Source: Streptomyces sp. NBC_01296 | GTDB lineage: Bacteria > Actinomycetota > Actinomycetes > Streptomycetales > Streptomycetaceae | Length of the DNA stretch: 64,000 nucleotides | Direction: 5' to 3' | Assembly: GCF_035984415.1 (NCBI RefSeq) | Contig: NZ_CP130720.1 | Location: forward strand, 3,844,001-3,908,000 | Shown here: positions 1 to 8,777 of the stretch, piece by piece | Position numbering within the stretch: the stretch's first letter is position 1 | Layout of the letters: each line of letters opens with the position of its first letter | Notes under the pieces: generated by a model | The model's input: only the letters and a program-made list of their open reading frames with translations | What the model was told of the DNA's origin: nothing | Database searches by the model: none | Made by a program: the position numbers and the translations under genes

Positions 1-1230
1 CTCACCGTGCTCGTCTACGAGGCGGTGCACACGCACGGTGCCCGCGCGCTCGGGGTCCTGGTGCTGGCCGCCGGGTTGCTGCAGCTGTGCATGGGGGCGC
101 TGCGGCTCGGGCGGTGGTTCCGGGCGATCTCCGTCGCCGTCGTGCACGGGATGCTGGCCGGGATCGGGCTCGTGCTGATCGCCGGGCAGCTGTACGCCCT
201 GGGCGGCGTGCAGGCCCCCGGCGGAACCCTGGAGAAGCTGGCCGCGGTGCCGGGGCTCGCCGGGCAGGCCGACTGGTCCGCCGTGGCGCTCGGGGCCGGG
301 ACCATCGCCGTCCTGGCGGCCTGGCGCCGGATGCCTGCCCGGCTGCGGCTCGTACCGGGCGCGCTCGTCGGGGTGGCGGCCGCCACCGCCGTGTCGATGC
401 TGCTGCAGCTGCCCGTCGAGAAGGTGACGGTGACCGGGGTCCTGGACGCCGTGGCCCCGCCCGGCTGGGGGGACTTCGGGCTGCTGGCCTCCGTCGGGGC
501 CCTCGGAACCGTGATCGCCCTGGCGCTGATCGCCTCCGCCGAGACCCTGTTCAGCGCGGCCGCCGTGGACCGGATGCACGACGGGACCCGGACCCACTAC
601 GACCGGGAGCTCATGGCCCAGGGCGTCGGCAACACCGTCTGCGGGCTGCTCGGGGCGCTGCCGATGACCGCCGTGATCGTGCGCAGCGCCGCCAACGTGG
701 AAGCGGGGGCCCGCACCCGGGCGTCCCGGGTCCTGCACGGCGGCTGGCTGCTGCTGTTCGCCGTCGCGGTCCCCCAACTGCTGGAAGTGGTGCCGCTCGC
801 CGCGCTGGCCGGGGTGCTGCTGCACGCCGGATGGAAACTGCTGCCGGCCCGGGCCGTCGCCGGGCTGTGGAAGACGCACCGGGGCGAGGCGGTGGTGCTG
901 GTGGCGACGGCCTCCGCGATCGTGGCGACCAACCTCTTCGAGGGGGTGCTGGTCGGGCTGGGGCTGGCCGTGGTCAAGGCGGCCTGGGAGACCTCCCAGG
1001 TGCAGATCGAGGAGGTGTGGGAGGGCGGGGAGCTCCGCGTCCAGGTCATGGGGAGCGCCAGTTTCCTGCGGCTGCCGAAGCTGCTCGATGCGCTGGACGC
1101 GCTGCCGGCCGGCCAGCCCGTACGCCTCGACCTCAGCGGGCTGCGCCACCTCGATCACGCCTGCCTGACCGCCCTCCACGGGTGGGAGCAGAACCGGACG
1201 CCACTGACCGGCCGGGAAGGCGTCATCTAG
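1..1230 (+). CDS. SulP family anion transporter (5' end outside window)
   Basis: The reading frame is open from the first base, so the N-terminus lies upstream of the window; the GTG at position 7 is not a convincing start. The visible part has many hydrophobic helices followed by a soluble C-terminal section (about the last 65 residues, VQVMGSASFL onward) that looks like a STAS domain, including the LDLSGLRHLD strand-turn typical of that fold. SulP proteins move sulfate, bicarbonate or other anions across the cytoplasmic membrane, and the STAS domain is usually regulatory. The substrate cannot be told from sequence. The stop is followed 18 bases later by the next gene, so the two may be co-transcribed. 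Confidence 0.85.
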   Translation, partial: LTVLVYEAVHTHGARALGVLVLAAGLLQLCMGALRLGRWFRAISVAVVHGMLAGIGLVLIAGQLYALGGVQAPGGTLEKLAAVPGLAGQADWSAVALGAGTIAVLAAWRRMPARLRLVPGALVGVAAATAVSMLLQLPVEKVTVTGVLDAVAPPGWGDFGLLASVGALGTVIALALIASAETLFSAAAVDRMHDGTRTHYDRELMAQGVGNTVCGLLGALPMTAVIVRSAANVEAGARTRASRVLHGGWLLLFAVAVPQLLEVVPLAALAGVLLHAGWKLLPARAVAGLWKTHRGEAVVLVATASAIVATNLFEGVLVGLGLAVVKAAWETSQVQIEEVWEGGELRVQVMGSASFLRLPKLLDALDALPAGQPVRLDLSGLRHLDHACLTALHGWEQNRTPLTGREGVI

Positions 1231-1248
1231 GGCGGTTACCCTCCGCCC

Positions 1249-2496
1249 GTGGACAACGAGTTGAAGCGCACGCTGGGAGTCTTCGACGCCGTGGTCGTCG
1301 GGCTCGGGGCGATGGTCGGGGCCGGGATCTTCGCCGCGCTCGCCCCGGCGGCAGGCGCGGCGGGCCCTGCGGGCGGAGCGCTGCTCGCCGCCCTCGCGGT
1401 GGCGGCCTTGATCGCCTACTGCAACGCGCACTCCTCGGCGCGGCTGGCCGCCCGGTATCCGGCCTCCGGCGGGACCTACGTGTACGGGCGGGAACGGCTC
1501 GGCCCGTTCTGGGGATATCTGGCCGGTTGGGGCTTCGTGGTCGGCAAGACCGCCTCGTGTGCGGCGATGGCGCTCACCGTGGGGGCGTACGTGTGGCCCG
1601 GGCAGCAGCATGCCGTGGCCGTCGCAGCGGTGGTGGCGCTGACCGGCGCGAGCTACGGAGGCGTGCAGAAGTCCGCCCGGATCGCGCGGGTCATCGTGGC
1701 GGCGGTACTGGCCGTGCTGGCCGGGGTCGTGGTGGTGTGCCTGACCTCGGGCGCGGCCGACGCGGGACGGCTCGGCGGCCTCGCCGGAGGCGGCGTCGGC
1801 GGCCTGCTCCAGGCGGCCGGCCTGCTGTTCTTCGCCTTCGCGGGATACGCCCGGATCACCACCCTGGGCGAGGAGGTGCGTGATCCGGAGCGCACGATCC
1901 CGCGGGCGGTGCCCCTCGCCCTGGGGATCGCCCTGCTCGTGTACGCCGCGGTGGCGGTGGCGGCGCTGGCGGTGCTGGGCGCCGACGCCCTGGCGGTTTC
2001 GACGGCCCCGCTGGCCGACGCGGTACGGGCGGCCGGACGGCCCGGACTGACCCCCGTGGTCCGGGTCGGTGCCGCCCTGGCGGCGCTGGGCTCGCTGCTG
2101 GCCCTGGTGCTCGGGGTGTCGCGGACCACCCTGGCGATGGCGCGGGACGGCCATCTCCCCCGCGCGCTGGCCGCCGTACATCCACGGCATCAGGTGCCGC
2201 ACCATGCCGAGCTCGCCGTGGGTGCGGTGGTCGCGGTGCTGGCGGCGACCACCGATCTGCGGGGCGCGATCGGTTTCTCCTCGTTCGGGGTGCTGGCCTA
2301 CTACGCGATCGCGAACGCTTCCGCGTGGACTCTCGATTCAGGTGTCAAGGGCCGGGCCGTGGCAGCGGTCGGGCTGTCCGGCTGTGTCGTGCTGGCCTGC
2401 GCGCTGCCCCTTGCGTCGGCGGGCGCGGGGGCTGCGGTACTGGCCGTGGGCGGCGCTGCCTACGGGGTGCGCAGCCGGCTCAGACCCGGGCTCTGA
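1249..2496 (+). CDS. APC family amino acid permease
   Basis: This 415-residue membrane protein begins at a GTG 18 bases after the SulP gene. The N-terminus has the APC signature region (VVVGLGAMVGAGIFAAL) that forms the unwound first helix, and the body has about 11-12 hydrophobic segments with the conserved ASGGTYVYGRERLG loop and EEVRDPERTIPRA segment of the family. APC permeases import or exchange amino acids or amines. Substrate is unknown. The 3' end overlaps the convergent SMI1-like gene by 17 bases. Confidence 0.87.
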   Translation: MDNELKRTLGVFDAVVVGLGAMVGAGIFAALAPAAGAAGPAGGALLAALAVAALIAYCNAHSSARLAARYPASGGTYVYGRERLGPFWGYLAGWGFVVGKTASCAAMALTVGAYVWPGQQHAVAVAAVVALTGASYGGVQKSARIARVIVAAVLAVLAGVVVVCLTSGAADAGRLGGLAGGGVGGLLQAAGLLFFAFAGYARITTLGEEVRDPERTIPRAVPLALGIALLVYAAVAVAALAVLGADALAVSTAPLADAVRAAGRPGLTPVVRVGAALAALGSLLALVLGVSRTTLAMARDGHLPRALAAVHPRHQVPHHAELAVGAVVAVLAATTDLRGAIGFSSFGVLAYYAIANASAWTLDSGVKGRAVAAVGLSGCVVLACALPLASAGAGAAVLAVGGAAYGVRSRLRPGL

Positions 2497-3007
2497 ACTC
2501 CTCCCAGGGGGTCATCTCCAGACCCGCCTCCTCCGAGTCGTCGCAGAACCAGGCGGTGCCGTCGAGCCAGCCGCGCAGCCAGTCGGCGAGGGCGGGCGAG
2601 TCCGCGTACCAGGCGAGGTCGGGATCGCCCGGATTCGGCTCGAACAGCAGGACTCGGGCGGTCTCGGAGCGGCAGTCCACGCACCCCAGCATGGCGCAGC
2701 CGTAGTCGGTTATCGGCAGAACGCCCTCGGGCCAGCCCCAGTCCGAGGTGCGCATCGCGGTGTACTGCGTGACGGCGGCCTCCAGCGAGAGCAGTCCGTA
2801 CTCCGGGCCGAACCCGCCGTCCGCGATCCGGGTGTAGAGACCGGCCAGGAGCGGGGGCAGGGCGAAGCCGAGCATGTCCTCGGACCGACGCAGCGCCCCC
2901 GGGTCCACGGGAGCCGGCAGGCGCCCGGGCACCAGGGTGCCGCCCTCGGGCCCGAAGCCGCGGACATGTAGGGCGACTTGCTCCAGCAACTGCTCGGTCT
3001 CGTTCAT
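2480..3007 (-). CDS. SMI1/KNR4-like (SUKH) family protein
   Basis: This is a 175-residue soluble protein starting at the ATG at 3007; the frame extends to 3052, but those residues do not look coding. The central region has the SUKH-like pattern of an early helix, then LGFALPPLLAGLYTRIADGGFGPEYGLLSL, which matches the LP..l..ly...nGg.gp.yg.l motif of the SMI1/KNR4 superfamily. SUKH proteins are often immunity proteins or regulatory partners, but no toxin gene is adjacent here. The role is unknown. It is the last gene of a minus-strand run that includes htpX. Confidence 0.6.
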   Translation of the reverse strand: MNETEQLLEQVALHVRGFGPEGGTLVPGRLPAPVDPGALRRSEDMLGFALPPLLAGLYTRIADGGFGPEYGLLSLEAAVTQYTAMRTSDWGWPEGVLPITDYGCAMLGCVDCRSETARVLLFEPNPGDPDLAWYADSPALADWLRGWLDGTAWFCDDSEEAGLEMTPWEEFRARV

Positions 3008-3094
3008 GCGTTCATAGTGACCCACGCCACTGACAATCACCCTGACCTGCACCGGCGCCCCGGGGAGGCTGCACGCAGGGCCTCGGATCGGCCG

Positions 3095-4075
3095 TCAGCT
3101 CCCGGTCTCCCCCGGGCCCTTGCCCGCGTCGTCGCGCGCCGAGTCGTACCCGATGAAGTACGTGGGCCGGCGCTGTACGGCGGTGTAGATCCTGCCGATG
3201 TACTCGCCGAGCAGCCCGACGCAGATCAGCTGCACCCCGCCGAGGAACAGCATGCCGACGAACAGCGAGGTCCAGCCGGGCACGGTCTTGCCGAGCAGAA
3301 ACACCACCAGCGTCCAGACGATCATGAAGAGGCAGGTGACGAAGCTGATGACGCCGAGCCAGGTCGCGAGCCGCAGCGGGGCGGCGGAGAAGTTGGTGAT
3401 GCCGTCCACGGCGAGGCGGATCATCTTGCTCAGCGGGTATTTGGTCTCGCCCGCCACCCGCTCGCCCCGGCGGTACGTGACCTGCCCGCTCGGGAAGCCG
3501 AGCCAGGGCACCAGCAGCCGGTAGACCTGCTGCTGGTCGGGCAGGGCCTTGAGGGCCTCCACGGCCTCGCGGCTGAGCAGCCGGAAGTCCCCGGCCTGCG
3601 CGGGCACCTGCTTGCCGACCATGCGGCGCATCAGCCAGTAATAGGCGGCGGCGGTGCGGCGCTTGAAGCCCGTGTCGGTGCTGCGGTCGGAGCGGACGCC
3701 GTAGACGATGTCGAGGTTCTCGGACCGGGCCAGGTCCAGCATCTCCGGTATTTTCTCCGGCGGATCCTGGAGGTCGGCGTCGATGCTGGCCACGTACGCC
3801 CCGACCGAGCTGTGCAGCCCGGCGCGCAGCGCGGCCTGGTGGCCGGAGTTGCCGCGCAGCCGGACGATGCGGAGCTCGGGCCAGTCCGTACGGAACTTCT
3901 CGAGGAGCTCGGCGGTCCGGTCGGTGCTGCCGTCGTCGACCGCGAGGACCTCGTACGGGACCCCGGTGTCATCGAGGACCGGCCGCAGGCGGCTCACCAG
4001 GGCGGGGAGGGCCTCCTCCTCGTTGTACATCGGCACGATGACCGACAGGGTCGTGGCCGTGCTCGCAGCCGACAC
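3095..4075 (-). CDS. Family 2 glycosyltransferase, GtrB/DPM1-like
   Basis: The 326-residue product has an N-terminal GT-A domain with SVIVPMYNEE (residues 11-20), VDDGSTDRT (about 47-55) and the metal-binding DAD at about residues 99-101. Two transmembrane helices follow at about 230-290. This layout is that of bactoprenol or dolichol-phosphate glycosyltransferases, which load a sugar onto a polyprenyl phosphate at the inner face of the membrane for later use in glycosylation. The start is a GTG with GGGAG five bases upstream. It sits 39 bases downstream of the YccF gene on the same strand. The sugar is not predictable. Confidence 0.88.
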   Translation of the reverse strand: MSAASTATTLSVIVPMYNEEEALPALVSRLRPVLDDTGVPYEVLAVDDGSTDRTAELLEKFRTDWPELRIVRLRGNSGHQAALRAGLHSSVGAYVASIDADLQDPPEKIPEMLDLARSENLDIVYGVRSDRSTDTGFKRRTAAAYYWLMRRMVGKQVPAQAGDFRLLSREAVEALKALPDQQQVYRLLVPWLGFPSGQVTYRRGERVAGETKYPLSKMIRLAVDGITNFSAAPLRLATWLGVISFVTCLFMIVWTLVVFLLGKTVPGWTSLFVGMLFLGGVQLICVGLLGEYIGRIYTAVQRRPTYFIGYDSARDDAGKGPGETGS

Positions 4076-4114
4076 TGGTTCTCCCTGCCCGTGATTCCCT
4101 CGCCGCCCCGCCGC

Positions 4115-4507
4115 CTACCGGGAGGCGAACGGCGCGTCGGTCGGGACGATCTCGCGGCCCAGCGGGAGCAGGGCGAGCGGGACCATCTTGAAGTTGGCGA
4201 TGCCGAACGGGATGCCGATGATCGTGACGCACAGGGCGATGCCGGTGACGATGTGGCTGAGGGCCAGCCACCAGCCCGCCAGGATCAGCCACAGGACGTT
4301 GCCGATGCAGGAGGCCGCGCCCGCGTCCCGGCGCTCGACCGTGGTGTAGCCGAAGGGCCAGAGGGCGTACACGGCGATGCGGAAGGCCGCGATGCCGAAC
4401 GGGATGCCGATGATGGTGATGCACAGGAGCACGCCCGCGAGGCAGTAGCCCAGGAACAGCCAGACGCCGCTGAGGACGAGCCAAATGATGTTGAGGATGG
4501 TCTTCAC
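4115..4507 (-). CDS. YccF domain inner-membrane protein
   Basis: This 130-residue membrane protein is made of two internally repeated halves, each carrying a TIIGIPFGIA-type motif followed by a LWPFG or LLPLG turn, the hallmark of the YccF (DUF307) family. Function is not established. The GTG start overlaps the htpX stop codon by four bases (GTGA), so it is probably translationally coupled to the protease gene and may share a membrane-stress role; that link is inferred only from position. Confidence 0.88.
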   Translation of the reverse strand: MKTILNIIWLVLSGVWLFLGYCLAGVLLCITIIGIPFGIAAFRIAVYALWPFGYTTVERRDAGAASCIGNVLWLILAGWWLALSHIVTGIALCVTIIGIPFGIANFKMVPLALLPLGREIVPTDAPFASR

Positions 4508-5367
4508 TGACTACGGCCTGCCATCTGTTCGAGCCGGGCGATGCGCTCGGCCATCGGTGGGTGCGTGGAGAACATCTTAGAAAGGCCCTGACCCGGGCGG
4601 AACGGATTGGCGATCATCATGTGACTCGCGGTCTCCAGCCTGGGCTCGGGGGGCAGCGGGAGTTGCTTGACGCCTGCGTCCAGCTTGCGCAGGGCGCTCG
4701 CCAGGGCGAGCGGGTCGCCGGTGAGCTGGGCGCCGGACGCGTCGGCCTCGTACTCGCGCGAACGGCTGATGGACAGCTGGATCACGGATGCGGCCAGCGG
4801 GCCCAGGATCATGATCAGCAGCATGCCGAGGATGCCGGGCCCCTCGTCGTCGTTCGACCGACCGATCGGGATCAGCCAGGCGAAGTTCACCAGGAACATG
4901 ATGACGGAGGCGAGGGCTCCGGCGACGGACGAGATCAGGATGTCGCGGTTGTAGACGTGGCTCAGCTCGTGGCCGATCACCCCGCGCAGCTCGCGCTCGT
5001 CGAGTATGCGCAGGATGCCCTCGGTGCAGCAGACCGCGGCGTTGCGCGGATTGCGGCCGGTGGCGAAGGCGTTCGGCGCGTCGGTCGGCGAGATGTAGAG
5101 CCGTGGCATGGGCTGGCGCGCGGAGGTGGAGAGCTCGCGCACCATGCGGTAGAGCTGGGGGGCCTCGAACTCGCTGACGGGGCGGGCGCGCATCGCGCGT
5201 AGAGCCAGCTTGTCGCTGTTCCAGTACGCGTACGCGTTCGTCCCGAGGGCGACGAGGACGGCGATGATCAGGCCGCCCCGCCCGAAGAAGCTTCCGATGA
5301 CGATGATGAGTGCGGACAGCCCGCCGAGGAGTACGGCGGTCTTCAGCCCGTTGTGCCGGCGGTGCAC
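4504..5367 (-). CDS. htpX: Membrane zinc metalloprotease HtpX
   Basis: This is a 287-residue M48 family protease. Two N-terminal membrane helices are followed by the zinc-binding HELSH motif at residues 133-137, and the downstream SREYEADASG segment supplies the third ligand glutamate. The FATGRNPRNA loop is also typical of HtpX. The enzyme degrades misfolded membrane proteins from the cytoplasmic side. Translation starts at a GTG with GGAGG seven bases upstream. It is first in the minus-strand set htpX-yccF and probably drives it. Confidence 0.93.
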   Translation of the reverse strand: MHRRHNGLKTAVLLGGLSALIIVIGSFFGRGGLIIAVLVALGTNAYAYWNSDKLALRAMRARPVSEFEAPQLYRMVRELSTSARQPMPRLYISPTDAPNAFATGRNPRNAAVCCTEGILRILDERELRGVIGHELSHVYNRDILISSVAGALASVIMFLVNFAWLIPIGRSNDDEGPGILGMLLIMILGPLAASVIQLSISRSREYEADASGAQLTGDPLALASALRKLDAGVKQLPLPPEPRLETASHMMIANPFRPGQGLSKMFSTHPPMAERIARLEQMAGRSQ

Positions 5368-5500
5368 GGTACGCCCTCCAAATGGTGCGGCAGGGGGACC
5401 CCCGTCCAGGATCTGCGGATCTGAGGGTCTACGGTCCAGTGGACCCTCCCTTCTCGGTCAACGCGAGGTGAGGGCATCTGGTTCCCAGGGCGTGCCGGGG

Positions 5501-5527
5501 CCGCCGCCCCGGTGTCCGGGGCGGCGG
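5501..5527 (-). terminator. Terminator hairpin after the nuo2 operon
   Basis: A perfect 12-base inverted repeat (CCGCCGCCCCGG at 5501-5512 with CCGGGGCGGCGG at 5516-5527) with a three-base TGT loop lies about 110 bases downstream of the nuoN2 stop, between it and the htpX promoter region. Streptomyces terminators commonly lack a U tract. The rest of 5368-5635 holds the probable htpX promoter and a degenerate run of six GTAC-centred short repeats at about 5549-5618. Confidence 0.65.
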
Positions 5528-5635
5528 TGCGGCGGCGGGCGATGCTCCGTACGGGTCACGGCGTACGGCCGGACCGGCGTACGGGACGGCGTACGAGCTG
5601 ATGTACGGGCCGGCGTACCGGGCTGCCGGAGCGGG

Positions 5636-7177
5636 CTACTGCGGGAACAGGCTGCCCGCGGCGAAGCGCAGGACCAGCTGCGGGGCGCCCGAGAGCACCA
5701 CGGCTGTGACGGCCGTGATCGCGATCGCGACGGTGACCGGCCACGGGGCCTTCGTCCGGACGGCCTCGGCGGGGCCCTCCGGGGCGCGGAAGAGCAGCGC
5801 CGTCCAGCGCAGGTAGTAGTACAGGGCGATGACGACGTTGACCGCCATGACCACGGCCAGCCAGCCCAGGCCCGCGTCGACCGCGGAGCGGAACACGGTG
5901 ACCTTGGCGAACAGGCCGATGAGGCCCGGCGGCAGGCCGGCCAGGCAGAGCAGGAAGAAGGCCAGCGAGAGGGCGGCCAGCGGGCGCTCGGCGTACAGGC
6001 CGCGGTAGTCGCTGAGGCGGTTGAGCGGCTTGCTACGGGCGACCAGGGCCGCCACGGCGAAGGCGCCGAGGTTCACGGCGGCGTACATGAGGGCGTACGC
6101 GACGGTGGAGCCGATCTGGTCGCGATCGGAGTACGCGGCGGCCGCGATCGGGACCAGCAGGTAGCCGGCCTGGCCGACCGAGGACCAGGCGAGCAGCCGG
6201 ACGGCGCTGCCCGGCCGGTCCGCGCGCTGGCGCAGGGCGGCGGCGTTGCCGAGCGTCATGGTGAGCGCGGCGAGGACGGCCAGGGCCGGTCCCCAGATGT
6301 CGGAGTACGCCGGGAAGGCGATCACCGTGACGAGGATGAGGCCGGTGAAGCCGACGGCCTTGCCGATCACGGAGAGGTAGCCCGCGATGGGCAGCGGCGC
6401 GCCGACGTAGGTGTCCGGGACCCAGAAGTGGAAGGGGACGGCGGCGGTCTTGAAGGCGAAGCCGACGAGGGTGAGCGCGACGCCGGCCATGGCGAGGGTG
6501 TCGAGCTGCCCGGGGACGTCCTCGAGGCGGTCGGCGACCTGGGTGAGGTGCAGGGAGCCGGTGGCGGCGTAGACGAAGCTGACGCCCATCAGCGACACGG
6601 CGGTGGCGGTGACGGAGGAGAGGAAGAACTTGAGGGCGGCTTCGGAGGAGAGCCGGTCGCCGCGGCGCATGCCGACGAGGGCGAAGGCGGGCAGCGAGGC
6701 GACTTCGAGGGCGACGATCAGGGTGGCGAGGTCGCGGGAGGCGGGCAGCAGGGCGGCGCCGGCGGCGGAGGACAGCAGCAGGAACCAGTACTCGCCGGCC
6801 GGCATGCGCGCGTCGCGGACGGTGGTGACCGACAGCAGGGCGGTGACCAGGGCGCCGACCAGCACCAGGAACTGGATGACGAGCGTGAAGTGGTCGGCGG
6901 TGTAGCTGCACGCACCGGGGTCGGTGGCGAGGCAGAAGGTGGCGCGGTCGCCGGCGCGCAGCGGCAGCAGGGTGACGATCGCGGCGGCGAGGCCGGCGAC
7001 GGAGAGCCAGCCGAGCAGCGGCTTGAGCCGTTCCGGCACGAAGAGGTCGGCGACCAGGACGACCAGGGCGACGGCGGCGGGCAGCACCACGGGGGTGATC
7101 GCGAGCCAGTCGACGCTCTGGACGAGGCTCGCGGTCTCGGCGGCCGGGGCCGCGGACAGGGCGGACAGGGCCGTCAT
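5636..7177 (-). CDS. nuoN2: NADH-quinone oxidoreductase subunit N, second copy
   Basis: The 513-residue antiporter-like membrane subunit has the conserved lysine-bearing helices of NuoN and the motifs FKTAAVPFHFWVPDTYVGAP and LAWSSVGQAGYLL. In complex I, NuoL, M and N form the proton-pumping arm. The start is the ATG at 7177, overlapping the nuoM2 stop by four bases. It is the last gene of the incomplete second nuo operon. It is clearly paralogous to the N subunit at 42736-44391. Confidence 0.9.
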   Translation of the reverse strand: MTALSALSAAPAAETASLVQSVDWLAITPVVLPAAVALVVLVADLFVPERLKPLLGWLSVAGLAAAIVTLLPLRAGDRATFCLATDPGACSYTADHFTLVIQFLVLVGALVTALLSVTTVRDARMPAGEYWFLLLSSAAGAALLPASRDLATLIVALEVASLPAFALVGMRRGDRLSSEAALKFFLSSVTATAVSLMGVSFVYAATGSLHLTQVADRLEDVPGQLDTLAMAGVALTLVGFAFKTAAVPFHFWVPDTYVGAPLPIAGYLSVIGKAVGFTGLILVTVIAFPAYSDIWGPALAVLAALTMTLGNAAALRQRADRPGSAVRLLAWSSVGQAGYLLVPIAAAAYSDRDQIGSTVAYALMYAAVNLGAFAVAALVARSKPLNRLSDYRGLYAERPLAALSLAFFLLCLAGLPPGLIGLFAKVTVFRSAVDAGLGWLAVVMAVNVVIALYYYLRWTALLFRAPEGPAEAVRTKAPWPVTVAIAITAVTAVVLSGAPQLVLRFAAGSLFPQ

Positions 7178-8763
7178 GCGTTGCCTCCTGCGAGGAGCTT
7201 CTGGACGGCCGGGTCGGTGAGGCCGAGGAGGACAGCGGGCCACAGGCCGGCGAGGACGGTGAGGGCGGCGAGCGGGGTCCAGGCGGCGAACTCGTAGCGC
7301 TGGATGTCCGCGAGTTCGAGCGCGGGCTCGGACCCGGGCCGGGCCTTGGGGTCGCCCATGCAGATGCGCCGTACGACGATCAGCAGGTAGGCGGCGGTGA
7401 GCAGGGTGCCGAACGCGCCGAAGGCCATGTAGGTGAGGAAGGCGGGCCGGGACAGGCCCTGCGCCGGGTCGAACGCGCCGAAGAGGGCCAGCATCTCGCC
7501 CCAGAAGCCGGCTAGGCCGGGCAGGCCGAGGGAGGCGACGGCGGCGAAGGCGAGGAGGGCGCCGAGGCGGGGGGCGCGGCCGTAGAGGGCGGCCCCGGTG
7601 GCTCCGGCGAGGGTGTCCAGATCCGCGGTCTTGTAACGGTCTTTGAGCGCACCGACAAGAAAGAAGAGAAGGCCGGTGATCAGACCGTGCGCGATGTTGG
7701 CGAACAGCGCGCCGTTCACACCGGTGGGAGTCATCGAGGCGATGCCGAGGAGGACGAAGCCCATGTGGCCGACGGAGGAGTACGCGATGAGTCGCTTGAG
7801 GTCGCCCTTGTTGCCCTTGCGGGCGAGCGAGAGACAGGCGAGGGACCCGTAGACGATGCCGATGGCGGCGAAGGCGCCCAGGTAGGGGGCGAAGGTCGCC
7901 ATGCCGTCGGGCGTGGCGGGGAGCAGGATGCGCACGAACCCGTACGTGCCCATCTTGAGCAGCACGCCGGCCAGCAGGACGGAGCCCACGGTCGGCGCGG
8001 CGGTGTGGGCGTCGGGCAGCCAGCTGTGCAGCGGCCACATCGGGGTCTTCACGGCGAGGCCGATGCCGATGGCGAGGACGGCCAGGAGCTGGGTGGTGTG
8101 GCTCAGTTCGCGGCCGTTGTCGGAGGCGAGGGCCACCATGTCGAAAGTGCCGCTGTTCAGCCCGATCAGCAGCAGTCCGAGCAGCATGACGACGGAGCCG
8201 AGGAGGGTGTAGAGGATGAACTTCCAGGCGGCGGCCTGCCGCTGAGCACCGCCCCAGCGGGCGATGAGGAAGTACATCGGGATGAGGACCATCTCGAAGG
8301 CGAGGAAGAACAGCAGCAGGTCGAGGACGGCGAAGGTCGCGAGGGTGCCGGACTCGAGGACGAGGAGCAGCGCGACGAAGGCCTTCGGGGACGGGCCTTC
8401 GGGGAACTTGAAGTAGCTGTAGAGCGCGCAGAGGAAGAACAGCAGCGCGGTCATCAGGAGGAGGGGGAGCGAGATGCCGTCGATGCCGAGGTGGATCCGG
8501 ACGTTCAGCGCCGGGATCCAGCTGATGTCCGTGGTCGCCTGGAAGCGGGCCGGGGCGTCGTGGTCGAAGCCCAGGGCGAGGGCGATCGCCGCGGCGAGGA
8601 TCACGCCGGTCACGGTCACGCCGTGGCGCAGCACGGCCTGTTCGGGGCTCTTGCCCTTGAGGCCGGGCGGGGCCGGCAGGAGGGCCGCGGCGGCGCCGAG
8701 GAGCGGTGCGGCCACGACGAACGCCAGAAGGAACTGCATCACGGACGGGCTGATATCAATCAC
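7174..8763 (-). CDS. nuoM2: NADH-quinone oxidoreductase subunit M, second copy
   Basis: This is a 529-residue antiporter-like subunit with the NuoM hallmarks FLAFEMVLIPMYFLIARWG, KTPMWPLHSWLPDAHTAAPT and RLIAYSSVGHMGFVLLG. I place the start at the GTG at 8763, 14 bases after the nuoL2 stop, giving a product beginning MIDISPSV; an ATG at 8739 is an alternative with no visible ribosome site. It forms part of the membrane proton-translocation arm and is co-transcribed with its neighbours. Confidence 0.9.
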   Translation of the reverse strand: MIDISPSVMQFLLAFVVAAPLLGAAAALLPAPPGLKGKSPEQAVLRHGVTVTGVILAAAIALALGFDHDAPARFQATTDISWIPALNVRIHLGIDGISLPLLLMTALLFFLCALYSYFKFPEGPSPKAFVALLLVLESGTLATFAVLDLLLFFLAFEMVLIPMYFLIARWGGAQRQAAAWKFILYTLLGSVVMLLGLLLIGLNSGTFDMVALASDNGRELSHTTQLLAVLAIGIGLAVKTPMWPLHSWLPDAHTAAPTVGSVLLAGVLLKMGTYGFVRILLPATPDGMATFAPYLGAFAAIGIVYGSLACLSLARKGNKGDLKRLIAYSSVGHMGFVLLGIASMTPTGVNGALFANIAHGLITGLLFFLVGALKDRYKTADLDTLAGATGAALYGRAPRLGALLAFAAVASLGLPGLAGFWGEMLALFGAFDPAQGLSRPAFLTYMAFGAFGTLLTAAYLLIVVRRICMGDPKARPGSEPALELADIQRYEFAAWTPLAALTVLAGLWPAVLLGLTDPAVQKLLAGGNA

Positions 8764-8777
8764 GGCTGACTCACGGC

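Noticed and set aside
3200..4510. Large plus-strand open frame over the glycosyltransferase and YccF genes
   Set aside because: Its Glu/Asp/Arg-rich product has no domain pattern, while the opposite strand encodes two recognisable families.
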